From contig CAYMEX010000025.1 of assembly GCA_964389525.1 (NCBI GenBank), positions 1 through 32,252 of the forward strand: a stretch of DNA of 32,252 nt. Reading direction: 5' to 3'. Shown one piece after another: positions 7,521 to 14,271 of this stretch; the stretch's first letter is position 1, and every line of letters starts with the position of its first letter. Position numbers and translations under genes: made by a program. Origin of the DNA: JAFLTL01 sp964389525 (lineage in GTDB: Bacteria; Bacteroidota; Bacteroidia; Bacteroidales; Muribaculaceae). Under the pieces are notes generated by a model. The model saw nothing but the letters and a program-made list of their open reading frames with translations, was not told the origin of the DNA and searched no databases.

Positions 7521-8222
7521 ATGTTAAACAAAACGAATGCTCCCGAGGGGGTGGTTGAGGTTTTCAACTTCAGCCAACAGCGCACGCCGGTCAGGGTGCA
7601 GCTTGTCGATGATGAACCTTGGTTCGTTGCTGCGGACGTATGTCAAATCTTAGGCATTAGCAATAATCGCGATGCTGTTGCATGTCTTGATGAGGATGAA
7701 CGTATGGATGGTGTCGGTATTACCGACACCATAGGCAGAACACAAAGAGTATCAATGGTTAATGAAAGTGGACTATACCACCTGATTTTTCGGTCTCGCA
7801 AGCCGGAAGCTAAGAAGTTCCGCAAGTGGGTGACATCTGAGGTGCTCCCTGCAATCCGCAAGAAAGGTTTTTATGGACTTCGGAAAAAAGCCCAGGATTA
7901 CATGGATGCGCGTGATATCCCTTATGTGCGTGCTATCGGCCCAAACGGTCAATCGATACGCGTAGTTGAGATTGATGGCGTAAAGTGGTATAGCATAAAC
8001 GATGTTAACCGTTGCTTGGGAGTATCAACAGAGAGCTCGCAATGTGCGCGTCGGTTAAACGCCCGGCAGATGCTTGCGATAAAGATATGGATTCGCGGCG
8101 TCACTCAGCCCGGATGGTTTGCTTCGGAGCTGGGAGTGCGCCTACTTCTCTGTGGGAGTGCCAAGACTCCGGCGCCGGCACAGCTGTTGCTCAGTTTTGA
8201 TGGAAAGGAGGTGGTGCGATGA
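7521..8222 (+). CDS. BRO-N domain phage antirepressor-like protein
   Basis: Residues about 10-112 form a clear BRO-N domain: VFNFSQQRTPVRVQLVDDEPWFVAADVCQ is split here into VFNFSQQ, the strand VRVQLVDDEPWFVAADVC, the LGISNNRDA helix and the closing region KKFRKWVTSEVLPAIRKKG. BRO-N proteins bind DNA and frequently act as phage antirepressors. The C-terminal half (about 113-233) contains IDGVKWYSINDVNRCLGVS, which looks like a second, partial copy of the same type of domain; no KilA-C/ANT domain is evident. The structured leader upstream and the convergent terminator downstream suggest an independently regulated operon, with the small gene at 8219 coupled by an ATGA overlap. A direct link to induction is inferred. 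Confidence 0.85.
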   Translation: MLNKTNAPEGVVEVFNFSQQRTPVRVQLVDDEPWFVAADVCQILGISNNRDAVACLDEDERMDGVGITDTIGRTQRVSMVNESGLYHLIFRSRKPEAKKFRKWVTSEVLPAIRKKGFYGLRKKAQDYMDARDIPYVRAIGPNGQSIRVVEIDGVKWYSINDVNRCLGVSTESSQCARRLNARQMLAIKIWIRGVTQPGWFASELGVRLLLCGSAKTPAPAQLLLSFDGKEVVR

Positions 8223-8428
8223 ATGCAGCTCCGGCGTTGGCCGCTCTGATCACAGACGGCTGCGGTGTGGATACGGCCCGCGCGCTGATCGACTCGATAG
8301 AGTTTTATGTCGGATATATGGAGTCTGCTGACATGGTATTAAGCAAGACTGACTCATTGAACATCCATCTGCTCACCCGGCTTCTCCGCGCAGTCCTTAG
8401 CGACAGCTGCGGCATTGATGTAAGATAA
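8219..8428 (+). CDS. small hypothetical protein coupled to the antirepressor
   Basis: This 69-residue protein is mostly helical and slightly acidic, with two similar-looking short stretches (ITDGCGVDTAR near the start and LSDSCGIDVR at the end), hinting at an internal duplication. It begins in the ATGA overlap with the antirepressor stop, so the two are probably co-translated. It has no membrane segment or known motif. Given its position it may bind or modulate the antirepressor, but there is no direct evidence. Confidence 0.55.
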   Translation: MNAAPALAALITDGCGVDTARALIDSIEFYVGYMESADMVLSKTDSLNIHLLTRLLRAVLSDSCGIDVR

Positions 8429-8462
8429 TCGCAATATGTGCCTGTAGCGGCACAGAGGCAGC

Positions 8463-8498
8463 GAGAGCCGTCAACTTATCGGGTTGGCGGCTCTCTTT
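8463..8498 (+). terminator. hairpin terminator after antirepressor operon
   Basis: A 13-bp stem, GAGAGCCGTCAAC (8463-8475) with GTTGGCGGCTCTC (8483-8495), has one U-G wobble on the + strand RNA, a 7-base loop and a following TTT. It lies 35 bp after the stop at 8428, between two convergent operons, and fits an intrinsic terminator for the + strand genes. Confidence 0.7.
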
Positions 8499-8637
8499 GG
8501 CTCTATGGCAATGAAAACGGTAAAATTTTGCCGTTTTGTAGATTCTTTGCAGTAATTTTTCTGTTGGGAATAACCGAAATCCAATTATCTGTGTTATATT
8601 TGCATCGGTTCTACGCCGCAAGGCTTTGAGCCCTCCT

Positions 8638-8665
8638 CAGGAAGATTTCATTTGAAGTCTTCCTG
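8638..8665. terminator. hairpin at the convergent 3' ends, spanning a stop codon
   Basis: CAGGAAGATTTC (8638-8649) and GAAGTCTTCCTG (8654-8665) form a 12-bp stem with a 4-base loop. The single imperfect pair is U-G in + strand RNA and A-C in - strand RNA, so the + reading is the more stable. It contains the stop codon of the gpF-like gene (8648-8650). It is probably a backstop terminator; the poor U-run keeps confidence moderate. The rest of 8499-8637 holds a possible +-strand -7 box (TATATTTG near 8594) but no gene. Confidence 0.45.
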
Positions 8666-10018
8666 TTGTATTTTAAAGTACTCCATTAGGATAATATCAC
8701 GTGTAAGCAGCACTTCCTTATCAGCTCTAATTATTCGGATACTTTGTATGCGTTCCGATCGTTCAGTGCGGGCGGTTATCGTATTAGACAACGCACCCAA
8801 AGGTATATCCGCATCAAGGCGCAACACTATATGTGGAGACTGTTTGCTCCCATCCCTCAACAATCTATCAATTGCATTTAATGTGCCGGTTGCATTAGCT
8901 TTATATTCTTCCTTGCGACATAAGGTATGGTTATATGAGTCTGCATCTTTATGCCTCTCTTCTTTTGGAAGTAAGTCTATCTGATAACCATGTTTCTCTG
9001 CAAGGTAGACGGCTATGCTCCTGTTTTCTGCCATCTCATTCTTGCCATGTTTTGAGTGGATCCTGACTACACCCCTCTTGGTTGGAACGACAGAATAACA
9101 GTCATTCATGCCTCGGATTATCTTGCACCCAGCACACAGTTCATTGTCCGGCACATGACTGACAAATTTATTCTGTGTGCCCTTGGCTATATCACAGTCG
9201 CGGCAACGGGATATGGTGTATGGGTTGTAATCCGGGAAGGTCTTGCCCTCGATGCCCGGATTGAAGTGGAACATCCCCTTTTTGTCGCGCTGCAGCGCCT
9301 GTGCGCCACGCTCCATCGCCTCGTTGTGATCGGTCGCCGGATATTTGGACTTGCGCACCTGAGTCACGGAACAGCGACAATTCCACCCGTTAGGCGGGTA
9401 ATACTCCTGCCAGAACGGATCGGACATCGGTAGTGTGACACCGTTCAGTGCTGCATGTTCGGGGCGCACCTTGCTGTCGCCGGCCGTACGGTACTGGAGA
9501 TTGTATTCATCCCCGTCTTCGGCGAATCGCTCCCACTTCGCCGCCATTTCGGCCGAAGCGACAGCAAAGTTATACTCCGCCCGCAGATAGTTGCGGTTGT
9601 ATGCGTTGTCGATCTTGCGAACGTCGTTCAGAAACGTCTCGAACGGTTTACGATTGCCGTTTGAATCGACCAGCGACGGGAATGCCTCGTTGAGCTCATG
9701 GAACGTCTTGAGCCCGGAAAAGATATAATCGGATCTGTGCAGCCTGCGGCGCATCGCCTCCGGCATCTCCACCCTGTCAAAGGAGGAGTCGAGCACCGAG
9801 GCGTGCGCGCCGATAAATTCCCGTACCTGTGGCGCGGCGAGCAGGTCGATCGAGAATGAGCCTCCCTTGGTCTTGTATACAGCCTCCATCATGCCGTCGA
9901 ACAGTCCGGAGAGCTTTTTGCCGGCTCCCTTGTCGAGCGCCATGCACTCCGTCATCGGCACTCCCTCGAGCAGCCGGGCGTAGCGTCGGTGCAGCCCCTC
10001 GTAGTCGGAGGGGCTCAG
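8648..10018 (-). CDS. Mu gpF-like head morphogenesis protein with C-terminal nuclease-toxin-like domain
   Basis: The N-terminal two thirds is a Mu F/SPP1 gp7-like minor head protein. It has long helices, then DEYNLQYRTAGDSKVRPEHAAL, where the gpF-like core carries R..GD...R.EH, and the PNGWNCRCSV motif typical of the family. Two CxxC pairs (CRDC and CAGC) follow, a probable zinc site acting as linker. Counting from the GTG at 9961, residues 288-437 form a separate domain with DADSYNHTL, KEEYKAN and a strand-helix pattern (HIVLRLD, SIRIIRAD) resembling CdiA-C/PBECR (BECR-fold) tRNase toxins; such fusions to gpF domains are known in phages. The frame stays open upstream of the GTG to a CTG at 10018 that overlaps the portal stop as CTGA, and the added residues (LSPSDYEGLHRRYARLLEG) look native, so the CTG start is annotated here. 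The stop is at 8648-8650. GC is lower in the toxin part. Confidence 0.85.
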   Translation of the reverse strand: MSPSDYEGLHRRYARLLEGVPMTECMALDKGAGKKLSGLFDGMMEAVYKTKGGSFSIDLLAAPQVREFIGAHASVLDSSFDRVEMPEAMRRRLHRSDYIFSGLKTFHELNEAFPSLVDSNGNRKPFETFLNDVRKIDNAYNRNYLRAEYNFAVASAEMAAKWERFAEDGDEYNLQYRTAGDSKVRPEHAALNGVTLPMSDPFWQEYYPPNGWNCRCSVTQVRKSKYPATDHNEAMERGAQALQRDKKGMFHFNPGIEGKTFPDYNPYTISRCRDCDIAKGTQNKFVSHVPDNELCAGCKIIRGMNDCYSVVPTKRGVVRIHSKHGKNEMAENRSIAVYLAEKHGYQIDLLPKEERHKDADSYNHTLCRKEEYKANATGTLNAIDRLLRDGSKQSPHIVLRLDADIPLGALSNTITARTERSERIQSIRIIRADKEVLLTRDIILMEYFKIQQEDFK

Positions 10019-11391
10019 TCGAAAAAATCAGAGTCGCCGTTTTGTGTGCCGATGGTTTTCAGCATCCCCTCCATACTCCTGATAAGGCGCATCATCTCCT
10101 TGCTACTTTCACTGTCGGAGCTGCTATTGCCTGGAAGCATATTTCGCCGCTCTCCGACCGGCATGTTGTACTTTTCGGCAAAATAAGACGGTTCCACCTC
10201 GTAGCGGTCGGCGATCATTGTCTCGTAAGCCACCTGTTGCTCCGGCGTATAGTCCACGGCATAGTCCCATTCAAAGTGCAGCCCCTTGAGCGGAAATCCG
10301 TCCATGATCATGCGCGGGATCAGCTGATTGTTGATCATGTCGCGCAGCATATCGCGGTCGGCCTCCACAAGGTTTTCGAGCACCTGGAGATGCGTCTGTG
10401 ACTGTGAGAGCGACGATCCGTCCTCGATGGTCATGGTCTGGCCGATCGTGAGCTTTGAGAGCTCGGAGTTTGCCCGTGCCACACGCTGGTTATAGACATT
10501 GTATGCGTCACCGCGTGAGCTCTCCACAAATTGGATCTCGGTATCTGTAGGCACAACCGCAACCTGACTTCTGCCTCCAAACTTGAGCTCCCGGCTTATG
10601 CGCTCACGCTCGGCCGCGTCTCTCGATGTGGTATGAGCCACGCGCATAGGCATACCGAATATCTCTGCAAACTCATCCCAGTATGCCAGCGCATATTTCT
10701 TTGAAATAGTCTGTGGAGCAGCTTTTAGCAGTGTACCCAGATCATCCGGCCGTCCTACGGCAATCAGACAGCGGCTGTATTGCGGCTCGAGATAGTTAAA
10801 TCCCGATCGCCAGTTCTCCCCCTCGTTCCGGACAATTACATGATACTCCGGGATCACATGTTTGCGTGGTATAAGATCGACATCGGCATAACAGGTGCAG
10901 CCGTCTCCGTCAACGGTTATATCGCCGAGTTCGATCAACGAATAACCCCACCACACCGAGTCAAGTGCCAGGCGTATGAGCTGCTTGAACCATGCCTGAT
11001 CAAAATAATGCAATGCCTCCTGATCCTCTACGCCTTTTGCATTTACGATCTTAAAAGACCGCGACATGACAAAGCCCCGGCGCTGCTCAATGCAGCCCGA
11101 CAGATGCGAGTCGATCAGGGTGTCCCGGTAAATATCATAGAGCCACCGGCGATCGGGATTTTCGACATTGACCGCAAGCTGCCACGCTTTGCGCCAGTCG
11201 CCTATATCCTTTTTGGTCAGTGCATCGGTGGCACGTTGAAGACTGACTATGATGCTCTGTAGCCGCTTACGATCGCCGCTGCGGGCGAGATTGAGTGTGC
11301 CGTGTGTTGTGTACAGCACCTTTCCCTGTTGCTTCTGTGCGCCCCGGTCGGATGCGGGCTTATTGTATCGCGGTTTATAATTTTTGCTCAT
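10015..11391 (-). CDS. Mu gp29-like portal protein (DUF935)
   Basis: The 458-residue protein is the portal, the dodecameric ring at one capsid vertex through which DNA is packaged and the connector is built. Family hallmarks include DIGDWRKAWQLAVNVENPDR near residue 80, the following helical region with SGCIEQRRGFVMS, WWGYSLIELGDI, and the C-terminal TPEQQVAYETMIADRYEVEP. The length fits gp29-like portals (roughly 450-500 aa). It is flanked by gp36-like and gpF-like genes on the same strand, as the Mu order requires. The stop overlaps the proposed CTG start of the gpF-like gene, suggesting coupled translation. Confidence 0.92.
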   Translation of the reverse strand: MSKNYKPRYNKPASDRGAQKQQGKVLYTTHGTLNLARSGDRKRLQSIIVSLQRATDALTKKDIGDWRKAWQLAVNVENPDRRWLYDIYRDTLIDSHLSGCIEQRRGFVMSRSFKIVNAKGVEDQEALHYFDQAWFKQLIRLALDSVWWGYSLIELGDITVDGDGCTCYADVDLIPRKHVIPEYHVIVRNEGENWRSGFNYLEPQYSRCLIAVGRPDDLGTLLKAAPQTISKKYALAYWDEFAEIFGMPMRVAHTTSRDAAERERISRELKFGGRSQVAVVPTDTEIQFVESSRGDAYNVYNQRVARANSELSKLTIGQTMTIEDGSSLSQSQTHLQVLENLVEADRDMLRDMINNQLIPRMIMDGFPLKGLHFEWDYAVDYTPEQQVAYETMIADRYEVEPSYFAEKYNMPVGERRNMLPGNSSSDSESSKEMMRLIRSMEGMLKTIGTQNGDSDFFD

Positions 11392-11395
11392 TGCG

Positions 11396-11812
11396 TTACC
11401 AAGTATGATTCAGTTTGGGATCTGAGGAAAATATCATTGAGAACGATTCCGATCCGCCGGACGTCTCGACAAGCGGCAGATCCGGCGTAACGGTGCTGTC
11501 CCGTACACATCTGAGCCACTCGATAGCCTGATCATATCTCTCCTTGCGTATTTCGATCCCGTGCCGCTGCGGCATTGATGCCACAAGATGATACAGCGCG
11601 ATATCAACCGTGATCATCACTATGTATGCATTACGGTCTTCGCCCTCGGCTGCAAATGTGAGATTACAGTCATACACCGGACGCAGATAGCCGGATATCT
11701 CCTCGATGGCCCGCACTTCGGCTTTACGTCGGTTTTCCGGTGATGCCTGAGACAGTATTTTAAGAGCGTCGGGACCCACTACTACCGTATAGTCTTCGTC
11801 GGTGATAAACAT
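11396..11812 (-). CDS. Mu gp36-like protein (DUF1320), head-tail connector candidate
   Basis: The 138-residue protein has the DUF1320 pattern: a short N-terminal strand (MFITDEDYTVVVG), a helix with AEVRAIEEISGYLRPVYD, then an aromatic/helix region YIVMITVDIALYHLVASM and RYDQAIEWLRCVRDSTVTPDL. In Mu this protein sits in the head gene cluster, and related proteins are neck adaptors of the gp6 type. It is 4 bp upstream of the portal start and follows the small gene at 11823 by 10 bp, so it is in the packaging operon. The family identification is by pattern; a neck role is inferred from neighbours. Confidence 0.8.
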   Translation of the reverse strand: MFITDEDYTVVVGPDALKILSQASPENRRKAEVRAIEEISGYLRPVYDCNLTFAAEGEDRNAYIVMITVDIALYHLVASMPQRHGIEIRKERYDQAIEWLRCVRDSTVTPDLPLVETSGGSESFSMIFSSDPKLNHTW

Positions 11813-11822
11813 GGCCGTATAA

Positions 11823-12062
11823 TCAGATGGTTATATATAAAGCGTGTCGCTCGATAGTCTCGACAGTCGTACCTTTCACGAAGCGCTTGCGCTTGATCAG
11901 CTCCTTTATCGTCTGTTTAGGCACGACTTTAAGCGATCCGCCCATGTTTATCACGTAGTACCGACGACCAAACATCGCCGAAAGCTCATTTGCACTACGC
12001 ACGGCGCGCTTGAAACGCCATGCGAAAATCATTTTTCTGATAGTCCTGATCATAATTACCAT
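11823..12062 (-). CDS. small basic hypothetical protein in head operon
   Basis: This 79-residue protein is very basic (many R and K; for example MIRTIRKMIFAWRFKRAVR) and has a two-strand-like middle (YYVINMGGSLKVV) followed by KQTIKELIKRKRF. It overlaps the large-terminase stop by 7 bp and is 10 bp before the gp36-like gene, so it is embedded in the packaging operon. An internal start at the second methionine (MIRTIRKM) is equally possible. It may bind DNA or packaging proteins, but no family is recognised. Confidence 0.55.
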   Translation of the reverse strand: MVIMIRTIRKMIFAWRFKRAVRSANELSAMFGRRYYVINMGGSLKVVPKQTIKELIKRKRFVKGTTVETIERHALYITI

Positions 12063-13618
12063 ACTGATTTAGGTGATTCGCGCCGGATATAAACCGGCTT
12101 AAATTTGGCTGCTCTCGTACTCTTTTGCAGATACCATATCGCCCCCTCGTCGGCATCAGGCGCATCGTCATGCGCGCGTGATCCGCGCTCGAGAGCCAGT
12201 GTCTGCTCTATGCCCACCTGCATGTCGGGCGTATCCTTGAGCGCCTCGTTGTACCATACGCATCCCCGTTCCCATAGTGGTGATGCCGCTTCGATGCGCT
12301 GTATTTTTTCCGGCTTCTTGCGTGTGTCGGCCGTGATCGGAAGCATGTACCCGCGTATCTGGCCCTCTGTATCGAACTCGTCGAGGATTATATCCTGCAT
12401 GAAATTGGCCTCCATGTAAAAATGCACTACCACCCCCTCCGGTAGCGACTCATACAGGTTGTATAACCACCGCACCATGCCGGACACAGTGTCCTGACGC
12501 ACATAGCAGTCGATCAGATGTAGCTCGGTGCCGATCTTGCCCCAGAGACGACATGCCTTGTAGTCATTGGCCGTAGTGGACTTAAACGACGGATCGACGT
12601 AGCACACAAGCATGTCGTACTTGTCGAGCTTCGGGAGCTTTTTGTATCGGATCCACTCGTACTTAAAGATGGTGCCGTCGGTTATTGGATTATGCATCAT
12701 CTCCTTTTGCCAGGCCCGGTACCCCATGAAATCGGCAACATCCTGAGCCTCCTGACGTGTCCACTTGTCGCGCCAGACGGGGTCGCCGTTTTTGTCGATA
12801 GCCTTGATCTCCGAGACATACACACCCTTAGCCTTGCACATGTTGGCAAGCACCGAGCACTTTGATATGAGATTGCCGACCATGATAAAGCGACCGCGGC
12901 CAACATCGAGAGCACCGAAAAGCGCCTCTTTGACCCATGCGGTCAGATCCTTTACGCGTTTCTCATTACGGCACAGCTCGTCATCGTCGAGGTCATCGAT
13001 AACTATATAGTCTGGGCGTGCTTCGCGGTCGCGCAGACCACGTGGCGACTGTCCGCGTCCCACGGCCAGAAACTTGACACCGCTTTGCGTCTTAAACTCT
13101 CCCTCGGTCCATTCTCCGAGGTTTTTCTGCTCGCCAAAGTCAGCGATCAGACGTTGATTGTACTCGAGCTCGGCCTGTACGTCACCGAGTAGTCGTGCCG
13201 CACTGTCCTCGTTTTTGCCGACCACGACCATAAAATTGATAAGCCGGCGGCTCTGAAACATCAGCCAGAGCGGCAGGAAAATGTCGAAATGAGTGGACTT
13301 GGCGTGACCGCGCGGCCACTTGAACACCGCCTTGAGATTGGGAGTGCTCTTTACCTTGTTGGCGGCTGCGTTATGAAACGGAGCATTGTGTATAACCCTG
13401 ATCACATCGCCGGTCGCCTTGTCGCGCAGGGTCAGATAATGTGGGAAATAATACTCACAGAACGCCGCATAATTCGACAGCAGCCTACGTATGCGCTTCT
13501 CTTTCTCGACAGGAGTCTCCCTCGAGATCGACAGAGTGACCGGCGTAAGCTGTTGCACACGTTTGCACAGCTCGCGCCACTCGGCATATGCCTTTTTCTT
13601 TTCGGCCGCCGTCAACAT
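12056..13618 (-). CDS. terminase large subunit (Mu gp28-like)
   Basis: The 520-residue protein is the packaging motor/nuclease. The ATPase domain has Walker A WPRGHAKST (about 101-109, the viral-type RGxxKS/T loop) and Walker B YIVIDDLDDDE (204-214), with the VGRGQSPRGLRDREARPD segment between them. The nuclease domain starts at VCYVDPSFKS with the first acidic residue D342, and an acidic cluster DDAPDADEGA lies near residue 485, matching RNase H-like terminase nucleases. Its start is 1 bp after the small subunit's stop. Mu-like headful packaging would be expected, but the packaging mode is not readable from the gene. Confidence 0.95.
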   Translation of the reverse strand: MLTAAEKKKAYAEWRELCKRVQQLTPVTLSISRETPVEKEKRIRRLLSNYAAFCEYYFPHYLTLRDKATGDVIRVIHNAPFHNAAANKVKSTPNLKAVFKWPRGHAKSTHFDIFLPLWLMFQSRRLINFMVVVGKNEDSAARLLGDVQAELEYNQRLIADFGEQKNLGEWTEGEFKTQSGVKFLAVGRGQSPRGLRDREARPDYIVIDDLDDDELCRNEKRVKDLTAWVKEALFGALDVGRGRFIMVGNLISKCSVLANMCKAKGVYVSEIKAIDKNGDPVWRDKWTRQEAQDVADFMGYRAWQKEMMHNPITDGTIFKYEWIRYKKLPKLDKYDMLVCYVDPSFKSTTANDYKACRLWGKIGTELHLIDCYVRQDTVSGMVRWLYNLYESLPEGVVVHFYMEANFMQDIILDEFDTEGQIRGYMLPITADTRKKPEKIQRIEAASPLWERGCVWYNEALKDTPDMQVGIEQTLALERGSRAHDDAPDADEGAIWYLQKSTRAAKFKPVYIRRESPKSVW

Positions 13619-13619
13619 C

Positions 13620-14096
13620 TCAGTTTAAATTATTAGAGCCTATAGACTCAATGATGTATTTATCCTGTATCTTATTGATCATCTTTATAAGCTCCGGCGT
13701 TACGTCCGGGTCGGTGGCTGCACGTCTTTCGAGCCACTCGGTAAGTGACTTGAATACCTCGATAGCATCGACAATATTTGCCTTTTTATCAAGTTTCTCG
13801 ATAACGGCGGCCAGTTTTGACAGCTTGTCGGCCAATCCGGCGGCACTGGCCGGATCATCTGTGTCACCGACCTGAACAAGTAATTTATGGATTGTCGAGA
13901 GCACCAGATTTACAAGCTCCGGACGTGTGATGGTCTTTGCGGCACGTGCCTCCTTCCATCCGTCGGATGCACACCACTTCGATATAGTCACTCTTGAAAC
14001 CCCTACCTTGTCAGCGATCTCGGTCATCTCCATTCCTGAAAGAAAAAGAGAGCGGGCAAGAGATTTTTTGCGTTCGTTTTCCTGCTTTGTAGCCAT
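13620..14096 (-). CDS. terminase small subunit-like protein
   Basis: The 158-residue product carries an N-terminal helix-turn-helix (about residues 17-45: MEMTEIADKVGVSRVTISKW followed by CASDGWKEARAAK), the pattern of Mu gp27/DUF1804-like small terminase subunits that recognise phage DNA. The rest is helical, with TIHKLLVQVGDTD and AVIEKLDKK, fitting oligomerisation. It is the first gene of the leftward operon, directly before the large subunit. ATG 14096 is chosen because a promoter with good -33 and -7 elements lies 28-67 bp upstream. Confidence 0.85.
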   Translation of the reverse strand: MATKQENERKKSLARSLFLSGMEMTEIADKVGVSRVTISKWCASDGWKEARAAKTITRPELVNLVLSTIHKLLVQVGDTDDPASAAGLADKLSKLAAVIEKLDKKANIVDAIEVFKSLTEWLERRAATDPDVTPELIKMINKIQDKYIIESIGSNNLN

Positions 14097-14130
14097 GCAA
14101 GTATGTGATTACATGCGGTTAATTATGGTG

Positions 14131-14162
14131 CAAAAGTGTGTCGTCATGCTTGTGTATGCAAA
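14131..14162 (-). promoter_or_regulatory. candidate promoter for packaging operon (leftward)
   Basis: On the - strand TTTG (plus 14159-14162) precedes CACTTTTG (plus 14131-14138) by 20 bp. This matches the Bacteroidetes TTTG/TAnnTTTG pattern with one mismatch in the -7. Transcription would begin near 14124, about 28 bp before the small terminase ATG. Confidence 0.55.
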
Positions 14163-14180
14163 GAAGGCTGCCACGATGTC

Positions 14181-14211
14181 AGTAAACATTGCCACGGTGG
14201 CAGTGTTTCTT
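14181..14211. promoter_or_regulatory. dyad operator candidate between divergent promoters
   Basis: AGTAAACATTGCCAC (14181-14195) and GTGGCAGTGTTTCTT (14197-14211) are imperfect inverted arms around a single central G, identical at 12 of 15 positions; the inner TGCCAC/GTGGCA is perfect. A further TGCCAC half site (14169-14174) lies exactly 21 bp away, about two helical turns. The dyad sits between the leftward -33 and the rightward -33, the place where an activator or repressor dimer could control both operons. Confidence 0.5.
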
Positions 14212-14240
14212 GGAGTCCAACGATTTAGCATTCATTTTTG
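14209..14240 (+). promoter_or_regulatory. candidate promoter for capsid operon (rightward)
   Basis: CTTG (14209-14212) and CATTTTTG (14233-14240) are 20 bp apart, one mismatch each from TTTG and TAnnTTTG. Transcription would begin near 14247, ahead of the protease/scaffold ATG at 14272. The -33 overlaps the dyad, so the bound factor could activate or block it. Confidence 0.5.
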
Positions 14241-14271
14241 CGTCGAAAATCATTAATCGCATAACTCAAAA

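Noticed and set aside
10780..11262. A 160-codon plus-strand ORF opposite the portal
   Set aside because: It is the complement frame of a strongly supported portal gene and has no independent support.
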